Below, piece after piece: positions 1 to 9,247 of a stretch of 64,000 nucleotides of DNA. The DNA comes from Intestinibacter bartlettii. Lineage in GTDB: Bacteria; Bacillota; Clostridia; Peptostreptococcales; Peptostreptococcaceae. Location of the stretch: assembly GCF_018917435.1 (NCBI RefSeq), contig NZ_JAHLOQ010000001.1:159322-223321 (forward strand). The letters are read 5' to 3'. Each line of letters starts with the position of its first letter. Positions within the stretch are counted from its first letter, which is position 1. The position numbers were made by a program, and so were the translations under genes. Under the pieces are notes generated by a model. That model was given only the letters and a program-made list of their open reading frames with translations, had not been told where the DNA came from and did not search any database.

Positions 1-1468
1 CTGCTAATAATACGTCTGATTCATTTATTGCACCAACACCACCGTGGATTACTCTTACGTTAACTTCTTCAGTTGATAATTTTTCAAGTGATTGTTTTAC
101 AGCTTGAACAGAACCTTGAACGTCTGCTTTTATTACTACATTTAAGTCTTTTACTTGACCTTCATTCATTTGGTTGAATAAATCGTCAAGTGACATTCTT
201 TGAGAAGATTTAAGCATTTCTTCTCTTTGTATTAATTGTCTCTTTTCAGAAACACTTCTTGCTATTTTATCAGTTGGAACAGCAACAAATTGATCTCCAC
301 CTTGTGGTACTTCAGATAGACCTAATATTTCTACTGCAGTTGAAGGACCAGCTTGTTTAACTCTTTTTCCTTTAGCATTTATCATAGCTCTTACTTTACC
401 AGCAGCTACACCAGCAACTATAGGATCTCCAACTTTTAAAGTTCCGCCTTGAACTAATACAGTTGCAACTGGACCTCTTGCTTTGTCAAGTTGTGCTTCT
501 ATTACTGTACCTACAGCTCTCTTATTAGGGTTAGCTCTTAATTCTTCCATTTCTGCAACTAATAGAACCATTTCTAATAATGTGTCTATGTTTTGATTTT
601 TCTTAGCAGAAACTTCAACAGATATTACTGAGCCACCCCAGTCTTCTACTAATAATCCTTCATCAGCTAATTCTTTTTTAACTTTATCTGGATTTGCACC
701 TGGTTTATCTATTTTGTTTATTGCTACTATTAGAGGTACACCTGCTGCATTAGCATGGTTTATTGCTTCTATTGTTTGAGGCATTATACCATCATCTGCT
801 GCAACTACTAATATTGCTATATCTGTTACTTGTGCTCCTCTAGCTCTCATAGATGTGAAAGCCTCATGTCCTGGAGTATCTAAGAATACTATTTTTTGTC
901 CATTTATAGATACTTCAGATGCACCTATATGTTGAGTTATTCCACCTGCTTCGCTTGATGTTACACGAGTATTTCTTATAGCATCAAGTAAAGATGTTTT
1001 ACCGTGGTCAACGTGTCCCATTACTGTTACTACTGGTGGTCTTGGTTGTAAATCTTCTTCTTTATCTTCTTGGATTTGCATTAATTTTTCTATTTCTTCT
1101 TCTGCATCTTCGTCATTTCCTGCAACAACTAAATTAAATCCATTTTTTTGAGCTAATAATGATGCTACTTCGAAAGTAACTTCTTGGTTTATTGTAGCCA
1201 TAGTTCCCATTTTCATAAGTTCCATTATTACTTCTGAAACTGATTTTCCTATAGCATCAGCTAAGTTTTGAACTGTTAAAGGTCCATCTATACTGATTGT
1301 TTCACCATTTTCTTCTTTTAATAAATCTAATACTAATTGCGCATCATCTTCATCTATTTCCATATTTTCGTCTGCTACTTCAATGCCTAATTCTGCTAAT
1401 TTAGCTATAACTTCTTTATTTGAGACTTTTGCCTCTTTTGCGATTTGGTTTATTCTTGTATTTGCCAC
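1..1468 (-). CDS. infB: translation initiation factor IF-2 (3' end outside window)
   Basis: IF-2 is the GTPase that places initiator tRNA on the 30S subunit and drives subunit joining. The visible 489 codons carry the GTPase core: G1 GHVDHGKTS near residue 150, G2 [10 protein letters not shown]3 DTPGHE and G4 NKID, followed by the start of the beta-barrel domains. The region before G1 is only about 150 residues, the short form usual in clostridia. The start is a GTG at 1468 (protein begins [10 protein letters not shown]). A strong AGGGGGTGATC ribosome binding site lies just upstream and no in-frame ATG fits. The gene is the last visible member of the rimP-nusA-rnpM-ylxQ-infB operon and its C-terminus runs off the left edge. 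Confidence 0.97.
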   Translation of the reverse strand, partial: MANTRINQIAKEAKVSNKEVIAKLAELGIEVADENMEIDEDDAQLVLDLLKEENGETISIDGPLTVQNLADAIGKSVSEVIMELMKMGTMATINQEVTFEVASLLAQKNGFNLVVAGNDEDAEEEIEKLMQIQEDKEEDLQPRPPVVTVMGHVDHGKTSLLDAIRNTRVTSSEAGGITQHIGASEVSINGQKIVFLDTPGHEAFTSMRARGAQVTDIAILVVAADDGIMPQTIEAINHANAAGVPLIVAINKIDKPGANPDKVKKELADEGLLVEDWGGSVISVEVSAKKNQNIDTLLEMVLLVAEMEELRANPNKRAVGTVIEAQLDKARGPVATVLVQGGTLKVGDPIVAGVAAGKVRAMINAKGKRVKQAGPSTAVEILGLSEVPQGGDQFVAVPTDKIARSVSEKRQLIQREEMLKSSQRMSLDDLFNQMNEGQVKDLNVVIKADVQGSVQAVKQSLEKLSTEEVNVRVIHGGVGAINESDVLLA

Positions 1469-1494
1469 AAGATCACCCCCTATTAAATTTTTGA

Positions 1495-1800
1495 TTACAT
1501 AAGTTCAATTATTTTTGAAGCTAAAGATTTATCCTTTATTCCAATAACTGCCCTTGGTGCTTTTCCTATAGCTAAACCAAGTTCTACTTTTGTTGAAAAG
1601 TAGATTTGGTTTATTTTTCTATAAGATGATTTATCTTTAAATAATTTTTTAGTATTTTCTGAAGCATCATCTGCTACAATTACTAAACTTATCTTTCCTT
1701 TTTTTAATTCTTTTAATGTAGTGTCATCTCCTGAAACTACTTTGCCTGCTCTCATAGCTAGGCCTATATAAGAATAAATTTTTTGTTCATTATTTATCAT
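1495..1800 (-). CDS. ylxQ: L7Ae-family ribosomal protein YlxQ
   Basis: This 101-residue protein belongs to the L7Ae/L30e/S12e/Gadd45 fold family of small proteins that bind kink-turn RNA. The N-terminal [13 protein letters not shown] stretch and the [12 protein letters not shown] segment are the family landmarks. It lies between rnpM and infB in the conserved nusA operon and its start codon overlaps the end of rnpM by 11 bases, suggesting translational coupling. The exact role in bacteria is not settled. RNA binding is family knowledge; a specific target cannot be read from the sequence. Confidence 0.93.
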   Translation of the reverse strand: MINNEQKIYSYIGLAMRAGKVVSGDDTTLKELKKGKISLVIVADDASENTKKLFKDKSSYRKINQIYFSTKVELGLAIGKAPRAVIGIKDKSLASKIIELM

Positions 1801-2065
1801 AAGATTCTAACTCCGCTAATAATTTTTCATATACTTCATCAGAAACTTCCACTTTAAAAGCTCTATTTAAAGCTTTTGTTTTTATTGCTTTTTTAAGACA
1901 TTCGCTGTCTTTACATATATATGCACCTCTACCGTTTGCCCTACCAGATGGATCTAAAAATATTTCGCCTTCTTTGTTTTTAACTATTCTCATAAGCTCT
2001 TTTTTAGAATCTCTATCTTGACATACTATGCATTTTCTTTGAGGTATTTTTTTTACTTTTTTCAA
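1790..2065 (-). CDS. rnpM: RNA-binding protein YlxR / RNase P modulator RnpM
   Basis: This is a small basic DUF448 (YlxR) protein of about 91 residues. The family binds RNA, and the Bacillus homologue has been linked to RNase P modulation. Landmarks are the N-terminal KIPQRKCIVC segment, the GRGAYIC motif and a following Cys (SECLKKA). A TTG start at 2065 is preferred over the ATG two codons upstream, because the AAAGGAGGG ribosome binding site abuts that ATG directly but lies at normal spacing from the TTG. This start choice is an inference. It lies between nusA and ylxQ in the standard order. Confidence 0.9.
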   Translation of the reverse strand: MKKVKKIPQRKCIVCQDRDSKKELMRIVKNKEGEIFLDPSGRANGRGAYICKDSECLKKAIKTKALNRAFKVEVSDEVYEKLLAELESYDK

Positions 2066-2100
2066 AGCCATCCCTCCTTTAACTATATTACCTTAGATTC

Positions 2101-3255
2101 TTATTCTTCGTCTAAATCTACATTTTGAGAATCTAATTCTGCATCTTGAACTGGTAATTCTATATTTTCTTCAACAAAATCTACATCTTCTAAAGCTTTT
2201 TGAGCTTCCATTTCTTCTTTCATTTGAGATACACTTTTTATATCTATTTTCCAGTTAGTAAGTTTTGCTGCAAGTCTTGCATTTTGACCAGATTTACCAA
2301 TTGCTAAAGATAATTGATAATCAGGAACTACTACTAGAGCTGTTTTTTCTTCTTCATTTATTTCTACTTTTTCAACTTTTGATGGACTAAGTGATGCAGA
2401 TATAAATTCAGCTGGATCTTCACTATAGTTTATTATGTCGATTTTTTCTCCGCCTAATTCATCTACTACAGCTTTTACTCTAGTACCTTTAGGTCCAACA
2501 CATGCTCCGATTGGATCTATTTTTTCATCTATTGATTGTACTGCTATTTTAGTTCTTGAACCAGCTTCTCTTGATACTGATTTTATTTGAACTAAACCTT
2601 CAAATATTTCTACCACTTGCATTTCAAATAATCTCTTAACAAGACCTGGATGACTTCTTGATACTACAATTTGAGGACCTTTATTAGTCTTTTTAACTTC
2701 TAGTATATATACTTTTATTTTTTGTCCTGCTTTATACTCTTCACCAGGTATTTGTTCATTTTCTGGCATAGAAGCTTCTATTTTTCCTATATTAACATAT
2801 ACAGTTTTTGAAGTAGCTCTAGCTATTTCACCAGTAACTATTTCACTTTCTTTTTCTATAAATTCATTGTATACTATTTCTCTTTCAGCTTCTCTAATTC
2901 TTTGAACAACTACTTGTTTAGCTGTTTGAGCAGCTATTCTTCCAAAATCTTTAGGAGTTACTTCATTTTCTATTATATCTCCTAATTGATAACTTGGGTC
3001 TATTTTTATAGCATCTGCTAATTCTATCTCTAAGAAAGTATCGTATAAGTCTGACTCATCAACTACTCTTCTTTGAGAGTAAACTCTTACTTCTCCACCT
3101 TCTCTGTCTACTGATACTCTAACATTTTGAGCAGATCCAAAGTTCTTTTTATAAGCAGTTAAAAGTGCTTGTTCTATAGTATCTATTATAACTTCTTTAT
3201 CGATCCCTCTGTCTTTTTCTAATTCGTCTAACGCTTCCATAAATTCGTGATTCAT
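2101..3255 (-). CDS. nusA: transcription termination/antitermination factor NusA
   Basis: NusA binds RNA polymerase and nascent RNA and modulates pausing, termination and antitermination. The 384 residues show the order polymerase-binding N-terminal domain (about 1-125), S1 domain (about 135-200), then KH1 and KH2 (about 230-345, including GPKGTRVKAV and the AIGKSGQNARLA KH loop). A short acidic tail ends in DLDEE. It lacks the acidic repeat domains of the E. coli protein, as normal for Firmicutes. Start chosen from GGGAGGAATAAACA before the ATG. It follows rimP by about 30 bases in the same operon. Confidence 0.97.
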   Translation of the reverse strand: MNHEFMEALDELEKDRGIDKEVIIDTIEQALLTAYKKNFGSAQNVRVSVDREGGEVRVYSQRRVVDESDLYDTFLEIELADAIKIDPSYQLGDIIENEVTPKDFGRIAAQTAKQVVVQRIREAEREIVYNEFIEKESEIVTGEIARATSKTVYVNIGKIEASMPENEQIPGEEYKAGQKIKVYILEVKKTNKGPQIVVSRSHPGLVKRLFEMQVVEIFEGLVQIKSVSREAGSRTKIAVQSIDEKIDPIGACVGPKGTRVKAVVDELGGEKIDIINYSEDPAEFISASLSPSKVEKVEINEEEKTALVVVPDYQLSLAIGKSGQNARLAAKLTNWKIDIKSVSQMKEEMEAQKALEDVDFVEENIELPVQDAELDSQNVDLDEE

Positions 3256-3284
3256 TGTTTATTCCTCCCTAATTAATGTTATCA

Positions 3285-3746
3285 CTAAAATTTTATAGCT
3301 AGTTTGATTACTGCAACATCTTTTTTATCAAACTCAACTTCATTGCCATCTATTATTACTTTAATTTTTTTATCTTCAGTTAAACCTACTAGTTCACCTT
3401 CAAGTTGTTTTGTTCCGTTTAAAGCTTTGTATAATTTGATTTCTACGTCTCTTCCTGCATATCTCACAAAGTCTTTATCCTTTTTAAGTGGTCTATCTAG
3501 ACCTGGTGAACATACTTCTAAGAAGTAGTTATCTTTGATTGGGTCTTTTTCATCTAATATTGGATTTAATTCTCTTGATACTTCTGCACAATCATCTAAA
3601 GTAATTCCACCTTCTTTCTCAAGGTAAATTCTTAAATAAAATTGTCCAGCTTCTTTCACGTACTCAACATCTACTATTTCTATATTTCTAGCATCAACAA
3701 TTGGTTGTACTAATTCTTCTATTGTAGATTCTATATTCTTTTTCAT
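3285..3746 (-). CDS. rimP: ribosome maturation factor RimP
   Basis: RimP assists 30S ribosomal subunit maturation in the cytoplasm. The 153-residue protein has the two expected parts: an N-terminal alpha/beta domain (VEYVKEAGQFYLRIYLEK, then LDDCAEVSRELNPILDE and YFLEVCSPGLDRPLK), and a C-terminal SH3-like barrel (LEGELVGLTEDKKI). SPGLDRPL is the family signature. It is the first gene of the nusA operon downstream of polC, separated from polC by about 245 bases containing a terminator. The ribosome binding site is GGAGGTACAC before the ATG. Confidence 0.96.
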   Translation of the reverse strand: MKKNIESTIEELVQPIVDARNIEIVDVEYVKEAGQFYLRIYLEKEGGITLDDCAEVSRELNPILDEKDPIKDNYFLEVCSPGLDRPLKKDKDFVRYAGRDVEIKLYKALNGTKQLEGELVGLTEDKKIKVIIDGNEVEFDKKDVAVIKLAIKF

Positions 3747-3780
3747 GTGTACCTCCTATTCAGTTGTATTATAACATATT

Positions 3781-3815
3781 TAAAATAAAAGAGTGAGAAC
3801 AATTGCCTCACTCTT
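3781..3815 (-). terminator. intrinsic terminator after polC
   Basis: On the minus strand a 9-bp perfect stem (AAGAGTGAG pairing with CTCACTCTT, loop GCAATTGTT) is followed by TTTTATTTTA. It lies about 180 bases past the polC stop codon and just before rimP, separating the two transcription units. Confidence 0.8.
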
Positions 3816-3992
3816 ATCTTCTGCATATACTATTTTTCTATTACTATAACATAATTTTTTTTTATTTACAAGTCTTTATAAATAAATGTGTTTCCAACTC
3901 TTTTAGTTTACAATATTTTTTAAAGTTTGTACACTATAAATTTTATATTTTTTACTTAATAGTTGTCAAGACCCTCAAATCTATATTTTTAT

Positions 3993-6900
3993 TTAAAATA
4001 GCGATAATTGATTTTTCTCACTCATATTATTTAATGATCCATGATTTGAAAGAGTTTCTACTACTGTTTTAGATATTTTAGTTCTTTTTCTTAAATCTTC
4101 TTTTGATATAAATTCTCCATTTTCTCTTTCATTTTGAATATTTATAGCGGCATTTTCCCCTACCCCTTGTAAAGCTATCATTGGTGGTAAGATTGTCGTA
4201 TCATCTACTACTATAAATTTAGTCGCATCTGATTTATAAATATCCACAGGAATTATCTTGATCTTTCTTGCATACATCTCAAGTGCAACCTCAAGTACTG
4301 TAAGCATAGTTTTATCTTTTGCAGTTGCATCATTTCCAAGTTCATGAATCTCTTGTATCTTTTGTTTTATACTATCAAGTCCTTTTACAATTAAATCTGC
4401 ATCAAAGTCTTGTGCTTTAGTTGTAAAGTAAGTTGCATAAAACGCTGCTGGATAATGCACTTTATAATATGCAAGTCTAAATGACATCATTACATAAGCT
4501 ACAGCATGTGCTTTTGGGAACATGTATTTTATCTTTTGGCATGAATCAATATACCACTGAGGTACATCGTGTTTATTCATTTCCTCTATAAATTCAGGTT
4601 TTAATCCTTTACCTTTTCTTACATTTTCCATTATTGTAAAGGCCATTTTAGGTGGAAGACCTTTAAATAATAAGTAGTTCATTATATCGTCACGAGTAGA
4701 TATAACATCCTTAAATTCAACTACTTTATCTACAACTAAGTCTTGTGCATTATTAAGCCAAACGTCTGTACCATGTGAAAGTCCTGATATACGTACAAGC
4801 TCTGCAAATGTCGTTGGCTTTGTATCAAGAAGCATCTGTCTAACAAAAGACGTCCCGAATTCAGGTATAGCTAAAGAACCTATTGGACAGTTTATTTCTT
4901 CTGGCGTTACACCTAATGCATCTGTTGATGTAAATATAGACATAGTCTCTTTATCGTCAAGTGGTATAGTTGTTGCATCAAGTCCTGTTATATCTTCTAT
5001 CATTCTTATTATGGTCGGAACGTCGTGCCCTAGTATATCAAGTTTAAGTATTCTACCACTTATAGAGTGATAATCAAAGTGTGTTGTTATAACTCCACAA
5101 TTTACATCATTTGCTGGATATTGTATAGGCGTTATATCGTATACTTCTTTGTAGTTTGGTATAACCATAACCCCACCTGGATGCTGTCCTGATGTTCTTT
5201 TTACTCCTGTACAACCTTTAGCAAGCCTTAAAACTTCAGCACTTGGCACATTTAAATCATTTTCTTCTACATATTTTTTAGCATAACCATATGCAGTTTT
5301 ATCTGCTACTGTACCTATTGTTCCCGCTCTATATACATGTCCTTCACCAAATAGTTCTTCTGTATATTTATGAATTACTGGCTGATAACTACCTGAGAAG
5401 TTAAGATCTATATCTGGCTCTTTATCTCCTTCAAATCCAAGGAAAACCTCAAAAGGTATATCATGTCCATCTTTTTTAAGTTTTCTTCCACACTTAGGGC
5501 AATCTTTATCAGGCAAATCGACTCCTGAGCCCCATTCCCCTACTGCATAAAAATAAGAATACTTGCAGTCTTCATTTTCACATATATAATGCGCTGGAAG
5601 TGGGTTAACTTCTGTTATATCACTCATAGTTGCTGCTAGTGAAGAACCAACAGATCCTCTAGAACCAACTAGATATCCATCAGCTAGTGATTTTGTAACT
5701 AGCTTTTGTGCGATAATATACATCACGGCATATCCATTGCTTATTATAGAGTTTAGTTCTCTATCTAATCTTTTCTTTACAACCTCTGGCATAGGATCTC
5801 CATAAATCCTAGTTGCCTTGTTATAACACATTTCCCTAAGTTCCGTATCAGAACCTTCTATTACTGGTGGGAATGTTTCATTTGGTATTGGTAAAAAATC
5901 CTCAACCATATCTGCAACCTTATTCGTGTTTTCAACTACAACTTCATATGCTAGTTCTTCTCCTAAATATTTAAACTCTTCTAGCATTTCATCTGTCGTT
6001 CTAAAATGTAGATAAGTTTCCTCTTCGTCTACACTAAATCCTTGAGAATATTTTAATACTCTTCTAAATACTGCTTCATGTTTATCTATAAAATGTACAT
6101 CTCCTGTAGCTACTGGAATTTTTTCAAATTTCTTAGCTACTTCTATCATTCTTTTATTTAATTCTCTAAGCTCATCTTCGTCTTTTACTTCACCATTTCG
6201 AATCATAAATCTATTATTATCGATTGGCATAACTTCTATATAATCATAAAGGTCTATAATTTCTTTTATTTCATCGTCATTTTTATTTTGTTTAACTGCT
6301 TGGAATACTTCTCCAGCTTCACAAGCTGAACCAACTATAATACCTTCTTTATGTTCTAAAAGAACACTTTTTAATATTCTTGGTGCTCTATAAAAGTGAT
6401 TAACATGTGCGTCAGATACTATTTTATATAAATTCTTAACACCTACTAGATTTTGTGCTATTAATGTGATATGTTTTGTTTTTAATTTAGTATAATCTAT
6501 ACCACCTAATATATCATTTACATCACTTAATTTCTTAGCGCCCTTTTTCTCTAGCATATCTAAGAACTTTATAAATATTTGAGCTGTTGCTGCTGCATCA
6601 TCTACTGCTCTATGGTGATTGTGAAGAGGCACTCCAAGCTCTTTTGTAAGATTATTTAATTTAAAACGCTTTAAGTGTGGAAGTAGTATCCTAGCAAGCA
6701 TAAGAGTATCGACGCTCTTATTTTTAAATTCTATATTCATTTCCTTGCACTTTTGATTTATAAATCCTATATCAAACTCGGCATTATGTGCTACTAATAC
6801 ACTATCTCCAACAAACTCCATAAATTTAGGTAAAATCTCTTCAATAGTAGGTTTATCTTTTATTAAATCATTAGTTATACCAGTTAGCTCTTGAACTTTA

Positions 6901-8294
6901 TAAGATATATCTTTTTCAGGATTTATAAGTTCATTAAATCTGTCTACTATTTCAAAGTTCTTAACTTTAACAGCTCCAATTTCAGTTATTTTGTCGTTTT
7001 TATTTGAAAAACCAGTAGTCTCTAAGTCAAATACTACAAATGTTTGAGATAATTCTTTATCATTAGGTTCTCTGATAATCGGTGCATTATCTTCTACTAA
7101 ATATCCTTCAACACCATATAATATTTTTATACCATTGGCCTTACCTGCATCCATCGCCTCTGGGAAAGCCTGAACTACACCATGGTCTGTAATAGCTATA
7201 GCCTTATGTCCCCAATTAGCTGCCTGTTTTACAAGCTTTTTAGTTTGACATAATGCATCCATAGAAGACATCTGTGTATGAGCATGGAGTTCTACACGCT
7301 TTTTATCACTAGTATCTATTCTAGGTTTCTTATCTTCTAATCTTATCCCACTTATAGTCATTGTAAGTTCTCGTTTAAAGATATCATATATTACATCTCC
7401 CTTGATTCTTACATGAGTTCCTTCACTTATTTTACTCAATACTTTGTCTTGGTTTAAGTCATTTAAAAATAATTTACAACTTATTGAACTTGTATTGTCA
7501 GTAACATCAGCTATAAGTAGTATTTTCCCGTTTTTTAATTCTTTTGTCTCTATGTGGAATATATCACCTGTTATGCAAACAGTTTTTGAGTTTTTATTTA
7601 TATCACAAATATGTTCAAATATTGCATTTACATTTTCACCATAGATTATATTTTCATCTTCTACTTCTTCTTTTATAACGTATTTTTCTTCCTCATCATC
7701 TTCTGTCTTTTTAGGAGATGAAATCTGCATTTCTCTAACTTTTTCTTCCATCTCTTGATCCATTTTTGCGATAATTTTTTTAATATCAACTTTTTCATCT
7801 ACAGCTTTTTCTAAAATAACTTGTAAATCTATAGAAAACTCTTCTAAAAATACATGTCTAATTATATATTCGCAATTTTTTGCTTTTAGATTATCATATA
7901 TCATTGATTTCGGTATTTTTATTTTTAAAGTATCATCTATACACATATACTCTACGTCTTTCTTCCATCCTTCAATTGCAGGAGATAGGCTTTTTAATAT
8001 GTGCAGTATATTATCCCAATTTTTCTTAACTATATCTTTATTAGATTTACGAGATAGACCGTTATATCTCATCTTTATTTTTATATCAGAAAAATAATCT
8101 AATTCCTCTAATAAAGCTTCTCTAAGTGATGATAAAATGTCATAAGAAATAATTTCCTTAGAGGATAAATATATATAAAAAATCTTATTTTCTTTATAAT
8201 AAACAACTTTTGTTACAAATACATCATTTAATTTTTTATATAAAAAATCATTTTTAATTTCTAATTTGCTTAAATAATCTTTTATACTATCCAT
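3993..8294 (-). CDS. polC: DNA polymerase III alpha subunit, PolC type
   Basis: PolC is the replicative polymerase of low-GC Firmicutes with built-in proofreading. The 1433 residues show an N-terminal region and OB fold (about 235-315), then a PHP domain split by an exonuclease. ELHAHTQMSS is near 337, ITDHG near 370, and the DEDD exonuclease begins at VFDLETTG near 420. The PolC zinc motif (CENEDC ... CPKCG, about 905-935) precedes the polymerase active site PDIDLNFSG near 960. Length matches the family. The ATG is preceded by GGGGATGTCATAA. It is followed by its own terminator and then the nusA operon, the usual order. Confidence 0.98.
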   Translation of the reverse strand: MDSIKDYLSKLEIKNDFLYKKLNDVFVTKVVYYKENKIFYIYLSSKEIISYDILSSLREALLEELDYFSDIKIKMRYNGLSRKSNKDIVKKNWDNILHILKSLSPAIEGWKKDVEYMCIDDTLKIKIPKSMIYDNLKAKNCEYIIRHVFLEEFSIDLQVILEKAVDEKVDIKKIIAKMDQEMEEKVREMQISSPKKTEDDEEEKYVIKEEVEDENIIYGENVNAIFEHICDINKNSKTVCITGDIFHIETKELKNGKILLIADVTDNTSSISCKLFLNDLNQDKVLSKISEGTHVRIKGDVIYDIFKRELTMTISGIRLEDKKPRIDTSDKKRVELHAHTQMSSMDALCQTKKLVKQAANWGHKAIAITDHGVVQAFPEAMDAGKANGIKILYGVEGYLVEDNAPIIREPNDKELSQTFVVFDLETTGFSNKNDKITEIGAVKVKNFEIVDRFNELINPEKDISYKVQELTGITNDLIKDKPTIEEILPKFMEFVGDSVLVAHNAEFDIGFINQKCKEMNIEFKNKSVDTLMLARILLPHLKRFKLNNLTKELGVPLHNHHRAVDDAAATAQIFIKFLDMLEKKGAKKLSDVNDILGGIDYTKLKTKHITLIAQNLVGVKNLYKIVSDAHVNHFYRAPRILKSVLLEHKEGIIVGSACEAGEVFQAVKQNKNDDEIKEIIDLYDYIEVMPIDNNRFMIRNGEVKDEDELRELNKRMIEVAKKFEKIPVATGDVHFIDKHEAVFRRVLKYSQGFSVDEEETYLHFRTTDEMLEEFKYLGEELAYEVVVENTNKVADMVEDFLPIPNETFPPVIEGSDTELREMCYNKATRIYGDPMPEVVKKRLDRELNSIISNGYAVMYIIAQKLVTKSLADGYLVGSRGSVGSSLAATMSDITEVNPLPAHYICENEDCKYSYFYAVGEWGSGVDLPDKDCPKCGRKLKKDGHDIPFEVFLGFEGDKEPDIDLNFSGSYQPVIHKYTEELFGEGHVYRAGTIGTVADKTAYGYAKKYVEENDLNVPSAEVLRLAKGCTGVKRTSGQHPGGVMVIPNYKEVYDITPIQYPANDVNCGVITTHFDYHSISGRILKLDILGHDVPTIIRMIEDITGLDATTIPLDDKETMSIFTSTDALGVTPEEINCPIGSLAIPEFGTSFVRQMLLDTKPTTFAELVRISGLSHGTDVWLNNAQDLVVDKVVEFKDVISTRDDIMNYLLFKGLPPKMAFTIMENVRKGKGLKPEFIEEMNKHDVPQWYIDSCQKIKYMFPKAHAVAYVMMSFRLAYYKVHYPAAFYATYFTTKAQDFDADLIVKGLDSIKQKIQEIHELGNDATAKDKTMLTVLEVALEMYARKIKIIPVDIYKSDATKFIVVDDTTILPPMIALQGVGENAAINIQNERENGEFISKEDLRKRTKISKTVVETLSNHGSLNNMSEKNQLSLF

Positions 8295-8351
8295 TTATGA
8301 CATCCCCTTTCATCTAAAAAATTTTATATTTATTCTTTATTTTAAAAGAAA

Positions 8352-8360
8352 ATTATATCA
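8352..8360 (-). promoter_or_regulatory. extended -10 promoter for polC
   Basis: The minus strand reads TGATATAAT, an extended -10 element with perfect TATAAT, 58 bases before the polC start codon. Seventeen bases further upstream lies only a weak -35 (TTAAAA). Assignment is by consensus match. Confidence 0.5.
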
Positions 8361-8482
8361 TATTTTTAATTTTGTTTTAAGGTCTTGAATTTGTAAAATA
8401 ATTTTTAATTTTTTTGTGGATTAGCTCTTTTTTGATTTTTTTTAATATTATATAAATAAGGACTTATATTTGGAGGTATACT

Positions 8483-9151
8483 ATGACTTGCTCAAATATA
8501 TATGAATTAAGAAAAATACCTATTTATTATGAAGAATTAAAAGGTAAAAAAATATTTATAAATGCACTTTCTGAAATGAATATAAATAAAAAATATGTTC
8601 ATTTACTTTATTATAAAAAACATAACATACCTGTTTGCTCTCTTCCTAAACTAGGTATAGTAGTTATTTCTAAAAATGGCTTTTTATCATTTTGCTACAA
8701 TTTCTATCTTTTTATAAATTCATTTAATACTAAAAATATTTCTATAACAAAACAAAATATTTATTCAATTGGTAAGGTTGCTCTATGCCATGAAGTAGGG
8801 CATATCTTAGACCCTAATTTATCAAACATAAAATCTAACTCTATTCAAATAATTGCTTCTATAGCTGAAGGAATTAAAAAATATAATATTGATTTAAAAG
8901 ATGACTATTATTATAAAAAAAATCTTCCAATAGAACTTGAAGATTGTATTGTAGAATTTAAAAAAAATACTATTTCTAGAGAACTAAATGCATGGAATAT
9001 AGGAAAAAATATTGTAAATTTTGAAAGCAATCTTGAAAGATATATTTTTGATAAAATGAAGGAATATGCATTAGCAACATATAATTATGGTAATCTAAAA
9101 AATATAGTAAACGAAAATAATTTAGAAAGTTATATGAAATCATTCTGTTAA
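8483..9151 (+). CDS. predicted zinc metallopeptidase-like protein (HExxH)
   Basis: I do not recognise the family. The 222-residue soluble protein has HEVGHILD at about residues 103-110, a classical HExxH zinc-binding helix, and a later RELNAW segment near 166 whose Glu could be the third ligand as in gluzincins. No signal peptide or membrane segment is visible, so it should be cytoplasmic unless exported by another route. Lys, Asn and Ile content is high, as expected for the AT-rich genome. It is a single plus-strand gene with ribosome binding site GGAGGTATACT, flanked by minus-strand polC and a cell-wall hydrolase, and ends in a terminator. A peptidase role is an inference from the motif. 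Confidence 0.7.
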   Translation: MTCSNIYELRKIPIYYEELKGKKIFINALSEMNINKKYVHLLYYKKHNIPVCSLPKLGIVVISKNGFLSFCYNFYLFINSFNTKNISITKQNIYSIGKVALCHEVGHILDPNLSNIKSNSIQIIASIAEGIKKYNIDLKDDYYYKKNLPIELEDCIVEFKKNTISRELNAWNIGKNIVNFESNLERYIFDKMKEYALATYNYGNLKNIVNENNLESYMKSFC

Positions 9152-9188
9152 ATTTCTATTTATACAAATTATACAAACATTATAATTT

Positions 9189-9231
9189 AAAATAAGAGAA
9201 ATCTATTTGTTCACTAGATTTCTCTTATTTT
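9189..9231. terminator. bidirectional terminator
   Basis: A 16-bp perfect stem (AAAATAAGAGAAATCT against AGATTTCTCTTATTTT) with an 11-base loop lies between two converging genes, with A and T runs that serve both strands. Confidence 0.85.
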
Positions 9232-9247
9232 ACTTATGTATTAAAAT

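Noticed and set aside
3803..4072. 89-residue plus-strand ORF near the end of polC
   Set aside because: Antisense to polC and its terminator, Phe/Tyr-rich from AT-rich noncoding composition, no ribosome binding site.
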